Both the position numbers and the translations under genes were made by a program. From positions 14,795,906-14,859,905 of the forward strand of contig NC_031498.1 of NCBI RefSeq assembly GCF_000237925.1: 64,000 nucleotides of DNA, given 5' to 3'. The DNA comes from Schistosoma mansoni (Eukaryota > Platyhelminthes > Trematoda > Strigeidida > Schistosomatidae). Numbering within the stretch: the stretch's first letter is position 1; each line of letters starts with the position of its first letter. A model generated the notes under the pieces. That model had not been told where the DNA came from, did not search any database, and saw only the letters and a list, made by a program, of their open reading frames with translations. Below are positions 35,692 through 46,282 of this stretch, piece after piece.

Positions 35692-37335
35692 TTACCAAAA
35701 TAAAAACCACAGTAGCTTAGCCCGAATTAATTTTTCAAGTAACTTAACTACTATACTGGTCAGGCTAACAGGCCGGTAGTTAGATACTATCCGTCTCTGA
35801 CCATCCTTAAATATAGGACTAACTATGGCGTCTTTCCAGTCTCTAGGTAGTTGAGCCTGTGAAAGGGACATGTTGAAGAGCATCGTGAGCGGTCTTGAGA
35901 TAATGTCCGCAAGCGACGACAGCAAACGTGGGTGTAACCCATCGGGGCCCGGTATCTTACAAGGTTTTAGGTTAGTTATCAAAGGAAGAACTATATCCTC
36001 TGTCACGTGTAAAGGTCCTATGGCTGGTATCTCATTGTCAACGGGACAAGTAGTTGTAACACTACACGTAGAGTAGACTTCACTGAAATAGTTAGCAAAT
36101 AACTCCGCTTTCGCCAGATCAGATTCAGCCAATAAAGCTGAATTTTCGCTTAACAGTAATGAGGGGATACCATCACTACGTTTCGTCCGCCTTTTAACGT
36201 ACGAAAACAGTCGCTTCGGACAGGTACGGCTATCGTATGCCAACTGTCGTTCGTAAGCCGTGCGGGATTTAGCTATGGTCTTTTTACATATATTCCGGAT
36301 TTTTTTATATTCGCACTTAAATGATGCCTGACCTGTTGACAAGAATAAGTCCCAGAAGTGTTTCCTACGCTTCAACAGCTTCCGGGTTTCCTTATTAATC
36401 CATGGAGGGCAATATGATAACTTACGTGCTGACCATGGGATAAACGGTTGAGTTACGGATTCGAACGTAGACTTAAACCTATTCCATGCATCATCAATCG
36501 ATCCATCAGCATCGACCGACCAGTCAATTGAGATAGCATAGTCCCTGATTGCCGGAATATTAGCTCTCCAGATATTAGGACGGGGTGGAGCTGATGCAAA
36601 TTCTATACCATGTATCCGGAACTTAAAGGAAAGTACGACATGGTCACTATTCACCAGTGGGGGAAGATGGTGAATGTCAACGATATCTTCACAGTGGTGT
36701 GTGAGGACAAGGTCTATCAATGACGGATTATGTTCCAAGTCTATATGCGTCGGCTTAACGATACATTGTGCAAGTGCACATTGAATAATTGATGACAGAA
36801 GGACGCTATCGAAACCCCCACATGGAGCTCTGAGCTCTATCCAGTTTATATGGGGTGCATTGAAATCTCCAACGATGAGACAACATTCTGCTTTACTCCA
36901 AGAACAGACGTGTTTTAGGATAAAGTCGTCAGCGAGACAACACGGACTACGATATATTCCTCCTATCGTCACTAACCCGTTTCTAGACCTAATTGTACAA
37001 CATACTACCTCACACGTACCACTTACATGCGCCTCTGATACGATCGAGTTAATGCGGAAGTGGTCCCTAATATATAATATTATGCCTCCTCCCTTGCGAC
37101 TTCTAACTCTATCACTTCTGACACAGATGTAGCCTGAAATGACTGGAGAACAGTCTATATCTACAGTGAGCCAAGTTTCGGTGATAACAATTATATCCGG
37201 ATTTAAGTCGTCTACCATCAAACTTAGTTCAGACATCTTATTCCGAAGACTACGAGCATTCGTATAACACACATTTAGGGTGTTTTTGGAGACATGCGTT
37301 CTACCCACACAGGTCTCGGAAGCATTGGCTTCCAA
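35692..37335 (-). CDS. ORF2 of the CR1-like LINE, endonuclease and RT N-terminus
   Basis: A 547-aa open frame. Residues about 20-240 form the apurinic-type endonuclease: YTNARSLRNK, DIIVITETWL, GGGIILYIRD, LIVGDFNAPHINW and NSDHVVLSF. A basic spacer follows, then the RT start from about residue 450: PCKIPGPDGLHPRLL, LPRDWKDAIVSPIFKD and SNYRPVSLTS. The last residues after KLLEKLIR are not LINE sequence and mark the break point. The rest of the RT lies at 33968-34940. The endonuclease looks undamaged. Confidence 0.87.
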   Translation of the reverse strand: MEANASETCVGRTHVSKNTLNVCYTNARSLRNKMSELSLMVDDLNPDIIVITETWLTVDIDCSPVISGYICVRSDRVRSRKGGGIILYIRDHFRINSIVSEAHVSGTCEVVCCTIRSRNGLVTIGGIYRSPCCLADDFILKHVCSWSKAECCLIVGDFNAPHINWIELRAPCGGFDSVLLSSIIQCALAQCIVKPTHIDLEHNPSLIDLVLTHHCEDIVDIHHLPPLVNSDHVVLSFKFRIHGIEFASAPPRPNIWRANIPAIRDYAISIDWSVDADGSIDDAWNRFKSTFESVTQPFIPWSARKLSYCPPWINKETRKLLKRRKHFWDLFLSTGQASFKCEYKKIRNICKKTIAKSRTAYERQLAYDSRTCPKRLFSYVKRRTKRSDGIPSLLLSENSALLAESDLAKAELFANYFSEVYSTCSVTTTCPVDNEIPAIGPLHVTEDIVLPLITNLKPCKIPGPDGLHPRLLSSLADIISRPLTMLFNMSLSQAQLPRDWKDAIVSPIFKDGQRRIVSNYRPVSLTSIVVKLLEKLIRAKLLWFLFW

Positions 37336-38543
37336 GACCTGACTACCCGAAAACCCTTAATCGTAAGGTTCGCTTCACCGTTTAGCCTTCGAGTTTTTAA
37401 CTCTGTTAGGGCATTCTTCCACTTGATCCGATCCTCAAGTGGCCAGTCAGGTCGAATACGAAAGTTTGAGTCACGAGTTTTGCGTGAGTTATTTAGTAAT
37501 ACGTCCCGTTCCTCAAAATTACCGAGTACTAATTTGAGGATCCTTCTCTGTTGGGTTTCGCCTCCAACATACTTACCAAGTCTGATGACTTTCGAGATAT
37601 GTACCCCTGGGACCTCCTCTGGCAGTATATTTCTGATGAGAGATCCCACTAACTGCAGGTCGTGGGCATGTCTCTTAGCGGGATCAGTGTCTTTCGATTC
37701 TGCCAAGTTCCAGATGATTACACTAGGCACCTGTTTAACTGCCTTAAACGTCGTGTTCACGGCCTTTGACCGTGATGTCAGATCCTGCCGGTTAGCTACC
37801 GGCTTCTTGCTATTAGCTTTCTTTATGACAGTGTCATGTGGGTCAAGCGAGTTACTCCCAACAACATTTGGTGAAGTTAGACTATTTCCATCCACAACAG
37901 TATTAATTATTTCCTTACATTTGGACTTGAGCGGAGTTGCCTGATGCTCAGGACGTGAGTCCAACGATGACTTACCGACTATACGCGCGCTTTCTTTGGA
38001 TGTTTTTCCGTCTCTTTTGCGTTTCCGCGTAATCCATTTGCCACTATTCTCAGCATCCAGATTGGAACTATTCTGGACGATAGTGGTTCTAGCCGGGTCC
38101 TCAGTCGCTGCTAAAGCGACTGGTCCCTCAGTACTTAATGGCATGGCTTTCATTGGTTGTATCGGAGTACAAATTTTTGCTTCATGTTGCGAAATTGGGT
38201 GTCTGGTACCTGCCATGGCAGCATTTACGACACTGATACAATCTTCATTATCAGTATCTATGTTGCCTGCACGGCCTACTTCGACCTTTTTAGCTAACGC
38301 TAGAAGGCTGATGGCTTCCTGAATGAGTAATGTCTTACTTGAGCAACAAAACATACAGAGCCAATGAGAATTTGGTTTCGAGCACCTTTTATAGGCAGCA
38401 GGGCTTAAGCGGGTGCACATTTTATGAAACCACTTCTTACAATCGTCACATTGCATCCCTTCTTCCACGGGGAATAAGCAATATGGCTGTCCACACTTGT
38501 GTACAGAGCCGACCATCTTAGAATAAAACAAAATGATAGGCAA
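37275..38543 (-). CDS. ORF1 of the CR1-like LINE, PHD-type zinc finger protein
   Basis: A 422-aa open frame; a likelier start is the internal Met at 38516 (MVGSVHKCGQPYC). An N-terminal Cys/His cluster (CGQPYC, CDDCKKWFHKMC, WLCMFC; residues about 15-65) has PHD-finger spacing. A middle region is charged and low in complexity (KRKRDGKTSKE). The C-terminal 150 residues (VIRLGKYVG, RRILKLVLGN, NFRIRPDWPLEDR) resemble the RNA-binding-like domain of schistosome CR1 ORF1 proteins. A PHD finger in ORF1 is known from CR1-group LINEs. The frame is fully open and overlaps the start of ORF2 by 61 bases in a different frame. Confidence 0.82.
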   Translation of the reverse strand: MPIILFYSKMVGSVHKCGQPYCLFPVEEGMQCDDCKKWFHKMCTRLSPAAYKRCSKPNSHWLCMFCCSSKTLLIQEAISLLALAKKVEVGRAGNIDTDNEDCISVVNAAMAGTRHPISQHEAKICTPIQPMKAMPLSTEGPVALAATEDPARTTIVQNSSNLDAENSGKWITRKRKRDGKTSKESARIVGKSSLDSRPEHQATPLKSKCKEIINTVVDGNSLTSPNVVGSNSLDPHDTVIKKANSKKPVANRQDLTSRSKAVNTTFKAVKQVPSVIIWNLAESKDTDPAKRHAHDLQLVGSLIRNILPEEVPGVHISKVIRLGKYVGGETQQRRILKLVLGNFEERDVLLNNSRKTRDSNFRIRPDWPLEDRIKWKNALTELKTRRLNGEANLTIKGFRVVRSWKPMLPRPVWVERMSPKTP

Positions 38544-39685
38544 GGTAGATATGTAAGATAAATCACAACCTTATCAAATAAACAAGCCTCAGTCGACCAA
38601 GAATGCTTTGATGCAGTAAATACACAAAAGCAGAATCAAAACACACAAATACAATGTCACGTTAACTGAAATAAATTCAATTAAAGTGTAAACGGTAGTT
38701 TTGATACGTAATTTACGATCAAAACAGTGAATTAAACTCAACGTGAAACAATACCACTGTCCTCTCCCTTTTTTTTCGAAGCTGTTTGAACTCTCTTTTT
38801 TTTGTTTACAGATTTTATAGGGTATAGAGTGGGCTTCATTTTTAGCCAATTGTCTAGTTTGCTTGTATTAGGATTACTCGGTAGGAAGTGGAACCAATTC
38901 GGCTTTTTTTAACATGATTCAAAGTGGTATTTTGCATGAATAATTTCGCATCAATACCGTTGGTTCGTGACATCCCACTAGACATAAGGAGCCGTAATTA
39001 ATATGTTCTGCCCCACAGACACGGGTGAATTGAAGTTATCTCCCCACCATCATGTTCGCTGGTCAGCAACGTTACCCTCCCTCCTTTTATGATGTTAGGC
39101 TCTCTTACGTTTGTGGTCGGTATGAATATTGCTTTTATCAAGGACCATATTTGGAATACACTGTCTCTACAAGTTCCATGTTACAAGCAAATCAGATGGT
39201 AATAGCATTTGTATTATGGGTTAGATATCCATTTAATATATCGTACTACTATGAATATAACTAATGGTAAAGGTTAGAAGAGACAAGTCAGATTATATGT
39301 GGTTAAGAGATGGTAAGGGCTAATAGCAGACCAGAGGATATGATAGTAAATATTGTAAAATTTTCAGGGTAAGAAAAAATAAAACGTTGAACAACTCACA
39401 AGAATTTAGGACGTATGAGCTTCTTTTGATCGGCCTTAGTTGGTCAACATCCATAAGATTAGTGACTTATCTGTCTACTTGTAATAAGAAAAATAAAAGG
39501 ACATGACACTTAGGAAGAATAATTTGGATTTATCCATTAGAGAGATTCGGAAACTGAAAATGAGGGTTAGGAGCGGAAGGCCATGGTTAAAAATCAATAA
39601 ATAATGGGGAAGGATAAAGCATGTTTTCTTTAGTTTGGCTATATTCATAATAACGACAATGGAGTTCGTTATATTCTTGTTCCGT

Positions 39686-40600
39686 CTAGATATTGGGCGG
39701 TCCAAAATAAAGTGCCTCATTGGTAGGCGGGAGTTCAAGAAATAGTTGAAGTTCTTTAGAGTTTAGTAACAGGGTTATTAGCCTTTTAAATTTGGTAAAG
39801 GTGTCACAGTTACGGATAGGTATTGGCAACCTGTTCCACAATAAACTATACCGAACTGTAAAAAACTTACAACGCATTTGTTTTTGGTGTTTTTCGGTAA
39901 ATAGTGTATATGCATTGTTTCTTAGTCTATAGGCTGGGTCATTGATCATAATTGGACAGGAGGTTAGGAATGACAGTCCATTTATTGCTTTGTAGAGAAA
40001 TACCAGATTGTTCCTTAACCTACGGTGCCATAAAGGTTCTAAAGAGAGGTGCTTACATCTACTTGTGTAATCAAGAGTGGTGTCACTTCCTAGCAGTTGG
40101 CGTGTAAAACGTCTTTGAACATCTCCTACTCTTATTTTGTCAGTGGTATTCATATTAGAGAAGATAAAAGAGCAGTATTCTAGGGAAGGTCGTACACATA
40201 TTTTGTAAAGGGTAAGCTTAGCATCTGTCGTGAAGAAATTTTTCGTTATAAAGCCAATTAGACGTCTGGCTTTAGAAATAATAGAGGAGGCGTGTGCTTT
40301 AAAGTTTAGGCTTCCTGTGTAATTTATTCCTAGATCGTGTACTGAATTAAGTGTCTGGACTTTACTTTTATTTAAGTAAAGTTTGGGTTCATAGGGGTGC
40401 TTTCCAAAGTGCAAGATCCCGCATTTGTTGAGGTTGAATGGTAATTGCCACTTTTCGCTCCAGATAGTTAGGTTATTGAGATCATCTTGAATCAGGCGTA
40501 CACTTTCACTTAGAACCTCAGGCTTATAGCTGTATACTATTTTGAGATCATCAGCATATAAGTATGGTTTCCCAGATTTTATATTACATGTATCGTTCAT
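39686..40600 (-). pseudogene. Second CR1-like LINE, RT C-terminal half
   Basis: A 304-aa open frame. It shows the active-site box YADDLKIVYS near residue 17, LPFNLNKCGILHFG, LYKICVRPSLEYCSFIFS, RRFTRQLLG and the C-terminal YSLLWNRLPIPIRN. It aligns well with 27588-28028 of the related fragment. The YADD catalytic pair is present, but the protein lacks the rest of the RT in frame. Confidence 0.85.
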
Positions 40601-41466
40601 ATACCATGAGAAACAAAAGTGGGGCCTAATACACTTCCCTGGATGACGCCACTAGTTATTGGTCTAGGTAATGAGAGACAGTCGTTGTACTTCACCATTT
40701 GTTTACGTCCCCTTAAGAATGAAACAAACCATGAATAGAGTGGGTTGTTGATTTTTTTTTCAATATACACAGTATTGGGGGTGGGGCTACTGGTAAAGAC
40801 TAAGTCCAAGATATTTTGATGTCTGGTAGGGCTACTAACATATTGAGTCCACTGTCCTAGTTCTAGACATTCAATAAATGATTCATAACGTTTCAAAGCT
40901 TTGACTGGAAACCAAGAAATTTCAGGCACGTTGGAGTTACCACAAATGAACTTGCCTGTGAATGGAAGGGATGATGCTAGTGTGAATGCCTCTGATAATA
41001 CTGCTATTTCACCTATTGCCAAGATAGGTTGCTGGTAGATACAGCCGAACAGTAAGGTAATGAAATTTGATGGCTTTAAAACAATCCACACCGAGTCCTT
41101 CAGTTTATTTAGTTCAGGCATATCGCATAGTAGTGAGTTTAAGCTAGAGTGAGCATAAATAAGGCATCCTCCGCCTCGTCCTTTCAATCTATCGCTTCTA
41201 TATAGGAGGTAGTTATCAAGAGATATACTTAGATCGGAAATATTACTGTTAGTCCGTGCTTCAGATATCATTATAAGTGATGGTTGATATATGGAAACAA
41301 ACAGAGATGAATCAGTCTTTTTATTGCAGATCGACCTAGCGTTGATACGACATGTATTAAACAAGTGGCCTACTAAGTTAAAGTGAGTGAGAGTATCTCG
41401 ATTAAAGATGTCATGACCCTCGCGTGAGTGATGTATGTTTGAAGTAATGGATTGAGTGTTCTTCAA
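40597..41466 (-). pseudogene. Second CR1-like LINE, endonuclease fused to RT fragment
   Basis: A 289-aa open frame. Residues about 35-230 are an endonuclease: RINARSICNK, LIMISEARTN, GRGGGCLIYAH, FICGNSNVPEISW (the usual GDFN is changed to GNSN) and LDLVFTSS. It then jumps at about residue 235 to the RT palm (NNPLYSWFVSFLRGRKQM, SGVIQGSVLGP), skipping the fingers region. It ends by a frame change near 40615, after which the RT continues in another frame (WYMNDTC, then NIKSG). Confidence 0.82.
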
Positions 41467-41537
41467 TAGCTCTGTATTTTGATAGCTAGAGTTACTGGGG
41501 CATGTATCAAATGAGCTAGTGAAGTTGCTTGGGGAGT

Positions 41538-42718
41538 TTATCCAGGAGGAAAGAGTGAGAGTACTTTCTGATGCGAACTGTACGGGGGAAGCGAGTTTAT
41601 GTTCCGCACTTGGTTTGAAATGACTAGGGCTATATGCTTCAACAGGGGTGCAACTAGGGGCCTTATTCCAAAAAAATCTGGTACATGTTGACTGTAAAGT
41701 GTACTGTTATTTGCAAGACAGTTTTGATGGTTAAGCTCGTAGCCCCTGCTATAACTATTTGCGCTAGTGCGAGCATGAGGGGGGTCCGATGCTCGTAACT
41801 GGAAGTGGTTACGACTGTTGTTACGTATGGAGGCCGTCTTCATGTGGTGGGTTGATACTGGAAAGTTTTCATTCTGAGAGTAATTACAATTGTGATCCTG
41901 GGGAATGTACATAGGGTGTGGGGTGAGGAACCTGTAATTACCATTATTATTAACGGTTTTAGACTTAAGAAGATGAGTGGAGTGACCAGTGTTCTGATAG
42001 TTTTTGTGAGTGTGCGTGTAGAAAGGCTTGTTACGCTCAAGCGTACTACCCATTGTGCGAGGTGTTGATGGCAAGCTACATGATATCAGCGGGTAGAACC
42101 TATTCACTGTTGTTGGGATACCCACAGAGCAGTTGGCCACAATCTTACGTGTCCCCCTATTTCGTATTTTGGATTTTATCTCCCCAGTCTTCTTTGTCAG
42201 AGATGAAGGGTTTCTTTGTCTCTGTGAGATGAACTTAGGTTCATTCGAATCCTCTTGTGGAGTATCTCTTGGGGAACCAATTTTTACATGAATATGTTTA
42301 GTTGGGCGTGTTTCGTTACACGGCCCACATTTTGGTATTATACTGAGCGAACACCCGGGATCAGAGATGCCGTCACGCTTTTTAGTGACAGATGGGGACC
42401 GTATCTTATTCAAAGATTTCAGATCTGCAGACTCATCTAGATCTACGGATGGACCAGTCGTTTGTGGTATAACATCATGCTTGTTATCCATGCGCTTTAT
42501 ATCAATCATTTTGTTGCATACTGTCTTTAGCTGGTTTTTTACTATCACTGTCATACGATTCTATTGCTTCACGTCTTCTTATACGACGTTGACACGGTGT
42601 TAGGTCAGGAGTGACTTTAATGCTTTTGTATGGAACTAAAGAGCTGATATTTTTGCTCAAATCAATAAACTGTTTAGCATCGTTACAACAGCCAAACTTA
42701 AATAGTAGAGGACAAGTC
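41538..42718 (-). pseudogene. ORF1 of the second CR1-like LINE
   Basis: The main frame (41538-42554, 338 aa) is basic and rich in Ser, Asn and Pro, with no clear domain. Upstream in another frame (about 42555-42715) lies a conserved-looking stretch: LLFKFGCCNDAKQFIDLS, SLVPYKSIKV and CQRRIRRREAIE, as in other schistosome LINE ORF1 proteins. So the ORF1 start is out of frame with the rest, and the element cannot make an intact ORF1. The LTR at 42719 removes any further 5' sequence. Confidence 0.7.
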
Positions 42719-43075
42719 TGTAGTGGATGTCGAGTCGTGGACGGACTATGATCACCACTACTATTCGATTACGCGTACAAATATGACTTGGTTCCCTTGA
42801 TAGCCCGTAAATCAGAAGGCTTTATTAGTCCAGATCAAGTATATTTATTGGCGATCTCGTGGTATCGAAATAATACCGAGACGTGCCAAAGAGTACAAGC
42901 GAACAAGCAGTGCGTGAGCAAGCTCGAACCAAACCAGGCCGTATATGGAACAAGAAGTGAAACGGATACAGTTAAACAAATACAGTAAAACAATCTCTGG
43001 TACAATTGGTTACAATAATAATAATTGTTTCTATTATTCCAATCGTGTTCTTATCGAGACTGGCCGGTCACTACA
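42719..43075 (-). repeat. 3' LTR of the truncated Gypsy element
   Basis: 357 bases starting tgtagtgg and ending cactaca, giving 7-bp inverted ends, with the polypurine tract directly to the right. No second LTR is present to confirm the borders, so these rest on the terminal motif and the tract. Confidence 0.7.
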
Positions 43076-45047
43076 GGAGCCCCCCGCTAGAAAGGATTTA
43101 CACTTTCGATACGTAGCGGTTTCATTCGTGGGACTGATCGCGAAACGTGCAATTGTAGGACGAAAACGTTGGCAGAACAGGGAGTGATCGTTGATCCTCG
43201 AGTTGCCACCAAAAGTCTTTGACGTAGAACGGTACCAGAAGGAACGTGCTGTATTGATTGCTTGGATTAGCATGCTACACCAGAGTGGTTTGTATCCAGA
43301 ATCTGAAGGTTGCGTTCGTAGAGGTCCGGACCAGAAACGCTGCAGACGTAGGACGAAACCAGATTGAGCCAAGGAACCAGATGCGACCAGGATAACCATG
43401 TTCGGGACCAAATGTATATCATACGTATTTGGAGCCAGAGAGATCGACTGAGTGCGTTGACTAGAGCGTGGGTGATCAGGCCAGCTTTCGCGAAAGTTGA
43501 CTGAAGTCGACGATACCGTAACAGCGATGGTCGGAGGCGTAGGCTCGGGGTAAACAAAAAAAATGATAGAAAAAGAGAAAAGTGTAGCTTTCGCGTAGTA
43601 TAGGGGTAGATTCCTATACTGTATCCGTAGTTGGTTATGAGGTTAGTCGAGAAAGCGTACGGGTAAGCGTACTCGGCGACCAGAACGTGAGACGGTAGTC
43701 TCGTTCGAACCTCGTGAGCCTGCAATCTCATCCGCAGTCAAGGGCGGTGTGGTCTGCAGGTCTGGACGTGAGACGGAAGTCTCGTCCGTAGACGGGGCAG
43801 ATGACACGTGCTGTTGACTGGGACGTGAGAATGAGGTCTTAGGTGCATCTAGCGTGGGATCCGAAGTAGATGTAGAAATCCCGCTAGAAGCTCTGATGGG
43901 TCTAACATTGGGTCTCGGCTTATCAGGTATAGCACTGTCATCGACGTGTGCTGGCTTGAGACGATCAATGCTGACTGTTTCGATGCGGCCACGTCGATCA
44001 ACCTTGAAGGTCTTTTCGTGACGGGAAATCACGTGAAAAGGTCCTTCGTAAGGCTGTTGTAGAGGTTTGCGTACCGAATCTACTCGTATGAAAACATGTG
44101 AACAGGTAGATAACTCTCGAGGGAGAGCGACCTGTCGATGTTGTATACGAGTTGACACCAGAGTCAGTGTTCGCATGAATGCAGACAGTCGTTGGACGTA
44201 GTCTGATTCGCCGAACTTAGTGCTGCTCCGTGGTGTGAAAAATTCCCCAGGCAGACGCAATGTCGTGCCGTAAACAAGTTCAGCGGCGGAACATTGAATA
44301 TCTGCCTTTAGACTCGTTCTGATTCCCAGGAGGACGAGCGGAAGGGTTTCGTACCAATTGTTGTTTTCGTGTGCTCGAAGAGCACTTTTAAGTTGGCGAT
44401 GAAACCGCTCAACTAAACCGTTTGATGCTGGATGGTAGGCGGTAGTGCGTATGCGTTCCGTACCAAGCAGCCGTGTTAGTGAGGAGAATAATGCGGACTC
44501 AAATTGTTGTCCTCGGTCAGTCGTGACAGTCGAGGGACAACCGTACATAGCTATCCATCGTTCTACGAAGCGGTGAGCAACTGTCTCCGCCGTAATAGAC
44601 GTGATGGGAATAGCTTCGGGCCATCTTGTGAAACGATCAATGCACGTGAGTATGTGATCATACCCGTGCGATGGTGGTAATGGTCCTACAATGTCTATGT
44701 GAACGTGATCGAAGCGAGCATCAGGCGTAGCGAAAGTGCCAATAGGGGCAGCTACGTGCCTGTGCACTTTTGATCGTTGACATTGTAAACATTGTTTTAC
44801 CCACATACGGACATCTTTATTCATTGACGGCCAGACGTATCGTGCAGCTATGAGGCGTAGGGTGGCTGCGATACCAGGATGAGATAGACCATGAAGGGCA
44901 TCAAAGACGAGACGGCGATAAGCGGAGGGTACGATGGGTCGAGGGAGGCCCGTGGAAGTATCGCATAGGATAGTACCAGAGCTAGTAGCTAGGGGTACTT
45001 CCCGGCATTGAAGGGACGTAGACTGTTGTGCTTCCGTCAGAAGACAA
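42719..45047 (-). mobile_element. Truncated Ty3/Gypsy element with 3' LTR and integrase
   Basis: A minus-strand Gypsy element of another family than the Boudicca-like one. Seen parts are the integrase region (43643-45047), a 3' noncoding stretch (43090-43642), a polypurine tract (about 43076-43088, reading GCGGGGGGCTCC) and a 357-bp 3' LTR (42719-43075). The 5' part, including gag, RT and 5' LTR, is absent where a Penelope-like fragment and an N gap begin. It is broken but the remaining coding part is well kept. Confidence 0.85.
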
Positions 45048-45103
45048 GGTCCGTGTTCCACCAAAAACCAAAACAGCACGTTAGCGATTGTGTCATATCC
45101 CAT
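43643..45103 (-). CDS. pol: Integrase part of the truncated Gypsy pol
   Basis: A 486-aa frame whose first 20 or so residues are foreign (Penelope-like antisense). It then shows the linker CDTSTGLPRPIVP, an HHCC zinc-binding region (HGLSHPG to CLQCQRSK), the integrase core ([34 protein letters not shown]) and a GPY/F-type tail (QQPYEGPFHVI). A C-terminal extension has several repeats of a short (T/E)(T/I)xVSR(S/P) motif and ends in RSGRRVRLPV. Its closest relative here is the integrase at 4205-7288, but the two differ widely. Confidence 0.85.
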   Translation of the reverse strand: MGYDTIANVLFWFLVEHGPCLLTEAQQSTSLQCREVPLATSSGTILCDTSTGLPRPIVPSAYRRLVFDALHGLSHPGIAATLRLIAARYVWPSMNKDVRMWVKQCLQCQRSKVHRHVAAPIGTFATPDARFDHVHIDIVGPLPPSHGYDHILTCIDRFTRWPEAIPITSITAETVAHRFVERWIAMYGCPSTVTTDRGQQFESALFSSLTRLLGTERIRTTAYHPASNGLVERFHRQLKSALRAHENNNWYETLPLVLLGIRTSLKADIQCSAAELVYGTTLRLPGEFFTPRSSTKFGESDYVQRLSAFMRTLTLVSTRIQHRQVALPRELSTCSHVFIRVDSVRKPLQQPYEGPFHVISRHEKTFKVDRRGRIETVSIDRLKPAHVDDSAIPDKPRPNVRPIRASSGISTSTSDPTLDAPKTSFSRPSQQHVSSAPSTDETSVSRPDLQTTPPLTADEIAGSRGSNETTVSRSGRRVRLPVRFLD

Positions 45104-45460
45104 TGTATCTATCGATTTACATGTATATGCGGAATTACGTACATAGGAAGGAACAATCNNNNNNNNNNNNNNNNNNNNNNNNNNNNNNNNNNNNNNNNNN
45201 NNNNNNNNNNNNNNNNNNNNNNNNNNNNNNNNNNNNNNNNNNNNNNNNNNNNNNNNNNNNNNNNNNNNNNNNNNNNNNNNNNNNNNNNNNNNNNNNNNNN
45301 NNNNNNNNNNNNNNNNNNNNNNNNNNNNNNNNNNNNNNNNNNNNNNNNNNNNNNNNNNAATGTCTCTGCATCACTGTGACCGATGCTCATCCATGTTACC
45401 AAACACTTCTTGCTACTGATCACGGTTATTGCAATAAATACGTCTCGAACAAATGTTAGA
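45048..45460 (+). mobile_element. Penelope-like element fragment (GIY-YIG endonuclease)
   Basis: Plus-strand reading just before the gap gives SHCIYRFTCICGITYIGRNN, with the Cys-Gly-x-x-YIGR core of the GIY-YIG endonuclease found at the C-terminus of Penelope-like RTs. After the gap, a HPCYQTLLATDHG stretch may be the end of the same domain. Such elements (for example Perere-10) are known in schistosomes. The 200-N gap lies inside it, so its length and state are unknown. Confidence 0.65.
45159..45358. other. Assembly gap (200 N)
   Basis: A run of exactly 200 N, a placeholder of unknown size, inside the Penelope-like fragment and next to the truncated Gypsy element. Confidence 0.99.
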
Positions 45461-45769
45461 TTTTGATTATCTATGGTCCATCTATGAGTTAGTCAATGTC
45501 ATATACATATCATATAAACTATTACATTAAACCTGACATTCTGCTTCTTCATTGTGCAGAATAGATCGGTAAATTAATCTGTCGAATCGTCAGTCGAAAA
45601 ATTTAAATATTTTACAACATACAGTAAAATTAAACAACACCTTAAATTAGAGAAAGATATAACTGTAGTTAGGTGTACGTATTTTTTCGAATCGTTACAT
45701 AAAATGTGATGGTTTAGTATATTATCTAAATTCTTATTTTCTTTTTCAAAAAAATGCAATTAAAAATAG

Positions 45770-45881
45770 TTTAAATTTACTGATGAGACTGAAGATGATC
45801 CTATGATTCATGCTGGCGGTGGTAGCTTAAAGAGCAAATGTGAATCTGATGAAGAAATAGCTCATCTACGTTCATCGAAAG
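45770..45881 (+). CDS. Host gene 1, internal exon
   Basis: A 112-base exon with acceptor (aaaatag) before 45770 and donor (AAAG|gtaata) after 45881. It reads FKFTDETEDDPMIHAGG, then SKCESDEEIAHLRSSK, ending in phase 1. An in-frame stop lies just upstream at 45767-45769, which limits the exon. The acceptor has a weak pyrimidine tract, so the start is the least certain part. It joins in phase to the exon at 49188. The acidic sequence has no domain I recognise; upstream exons are not identified in this window. Confidence 0.6.
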
Positions 45882-46282
45882 GTAATAATTTCATCTCATT
45901 CTACTTCATATCGTCTTATTTTTCTTTTGTAATAAAATTATATTTACTATTGGGATCTCACTAAAATTCAGTAGTCTCCACAACTACGCTCTGATAATAT
46001 TCTCTGTTAGTTAAATTCCAATGGATTTCAGGCATCAACAGTCAATTTACTCGATATATATATAAAGAGAGAAGGAGAAAGTAAAAATAAGTTTCTTATT
46101 GTATATCTCAATTAGATTAACTTGATAAAGCCCTGTTTATTGCTTAATAATAATTTGGCTAATTGATGACGATCACCGGAAAATGAATAAAGCGACACTG
46201 TTTGCTCTCATATATATGGATTTTACCTGTGGATTATTCACTGCAAGGAAATCGCTTTTACCTAAGGTTCCCACTTCACAAT

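Larger units (their letters stand above)
33296..38545 (-). mobile_element. CR1-like LINE with ORF1, ORF2 and 3' UTR, interrupted
   Basis: The most complete CR1-like LINE in the window. On the minus strand: ORF1 (37275-38543), ORF2 with endonuclease and RT start (35692-37335), an interruption (34941-35691) holding a dispersed repeat and an N gap, the RT end (33968-34940), then a 3' UTR of about 670 bases ending in AATAAA and a (tta)n tail at 33296-33316. The RT segment normally containing the DFSKAFD region is missing or hidden in the interruption. The 5' edge lies near 38545. Confidence 0.87.
38998..42718 (-). mobile_element. Second CR1-like LINE, internally shortened
   Basis: On the minus strand: an ORF1 (41538-42718 in two frames), an ORF2 with endonuclease joined directly to the RT palm (40597-41466), the rest of the RT (39686-40600) and a 3' UTR (38998-39685). 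The 3' UTR matches that of 26866-28545. A block normally lying between the endonuclease and the RT palm is absent. Its 5' edge is cut by the LTR starting at 42719. Confidence 0.85.
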
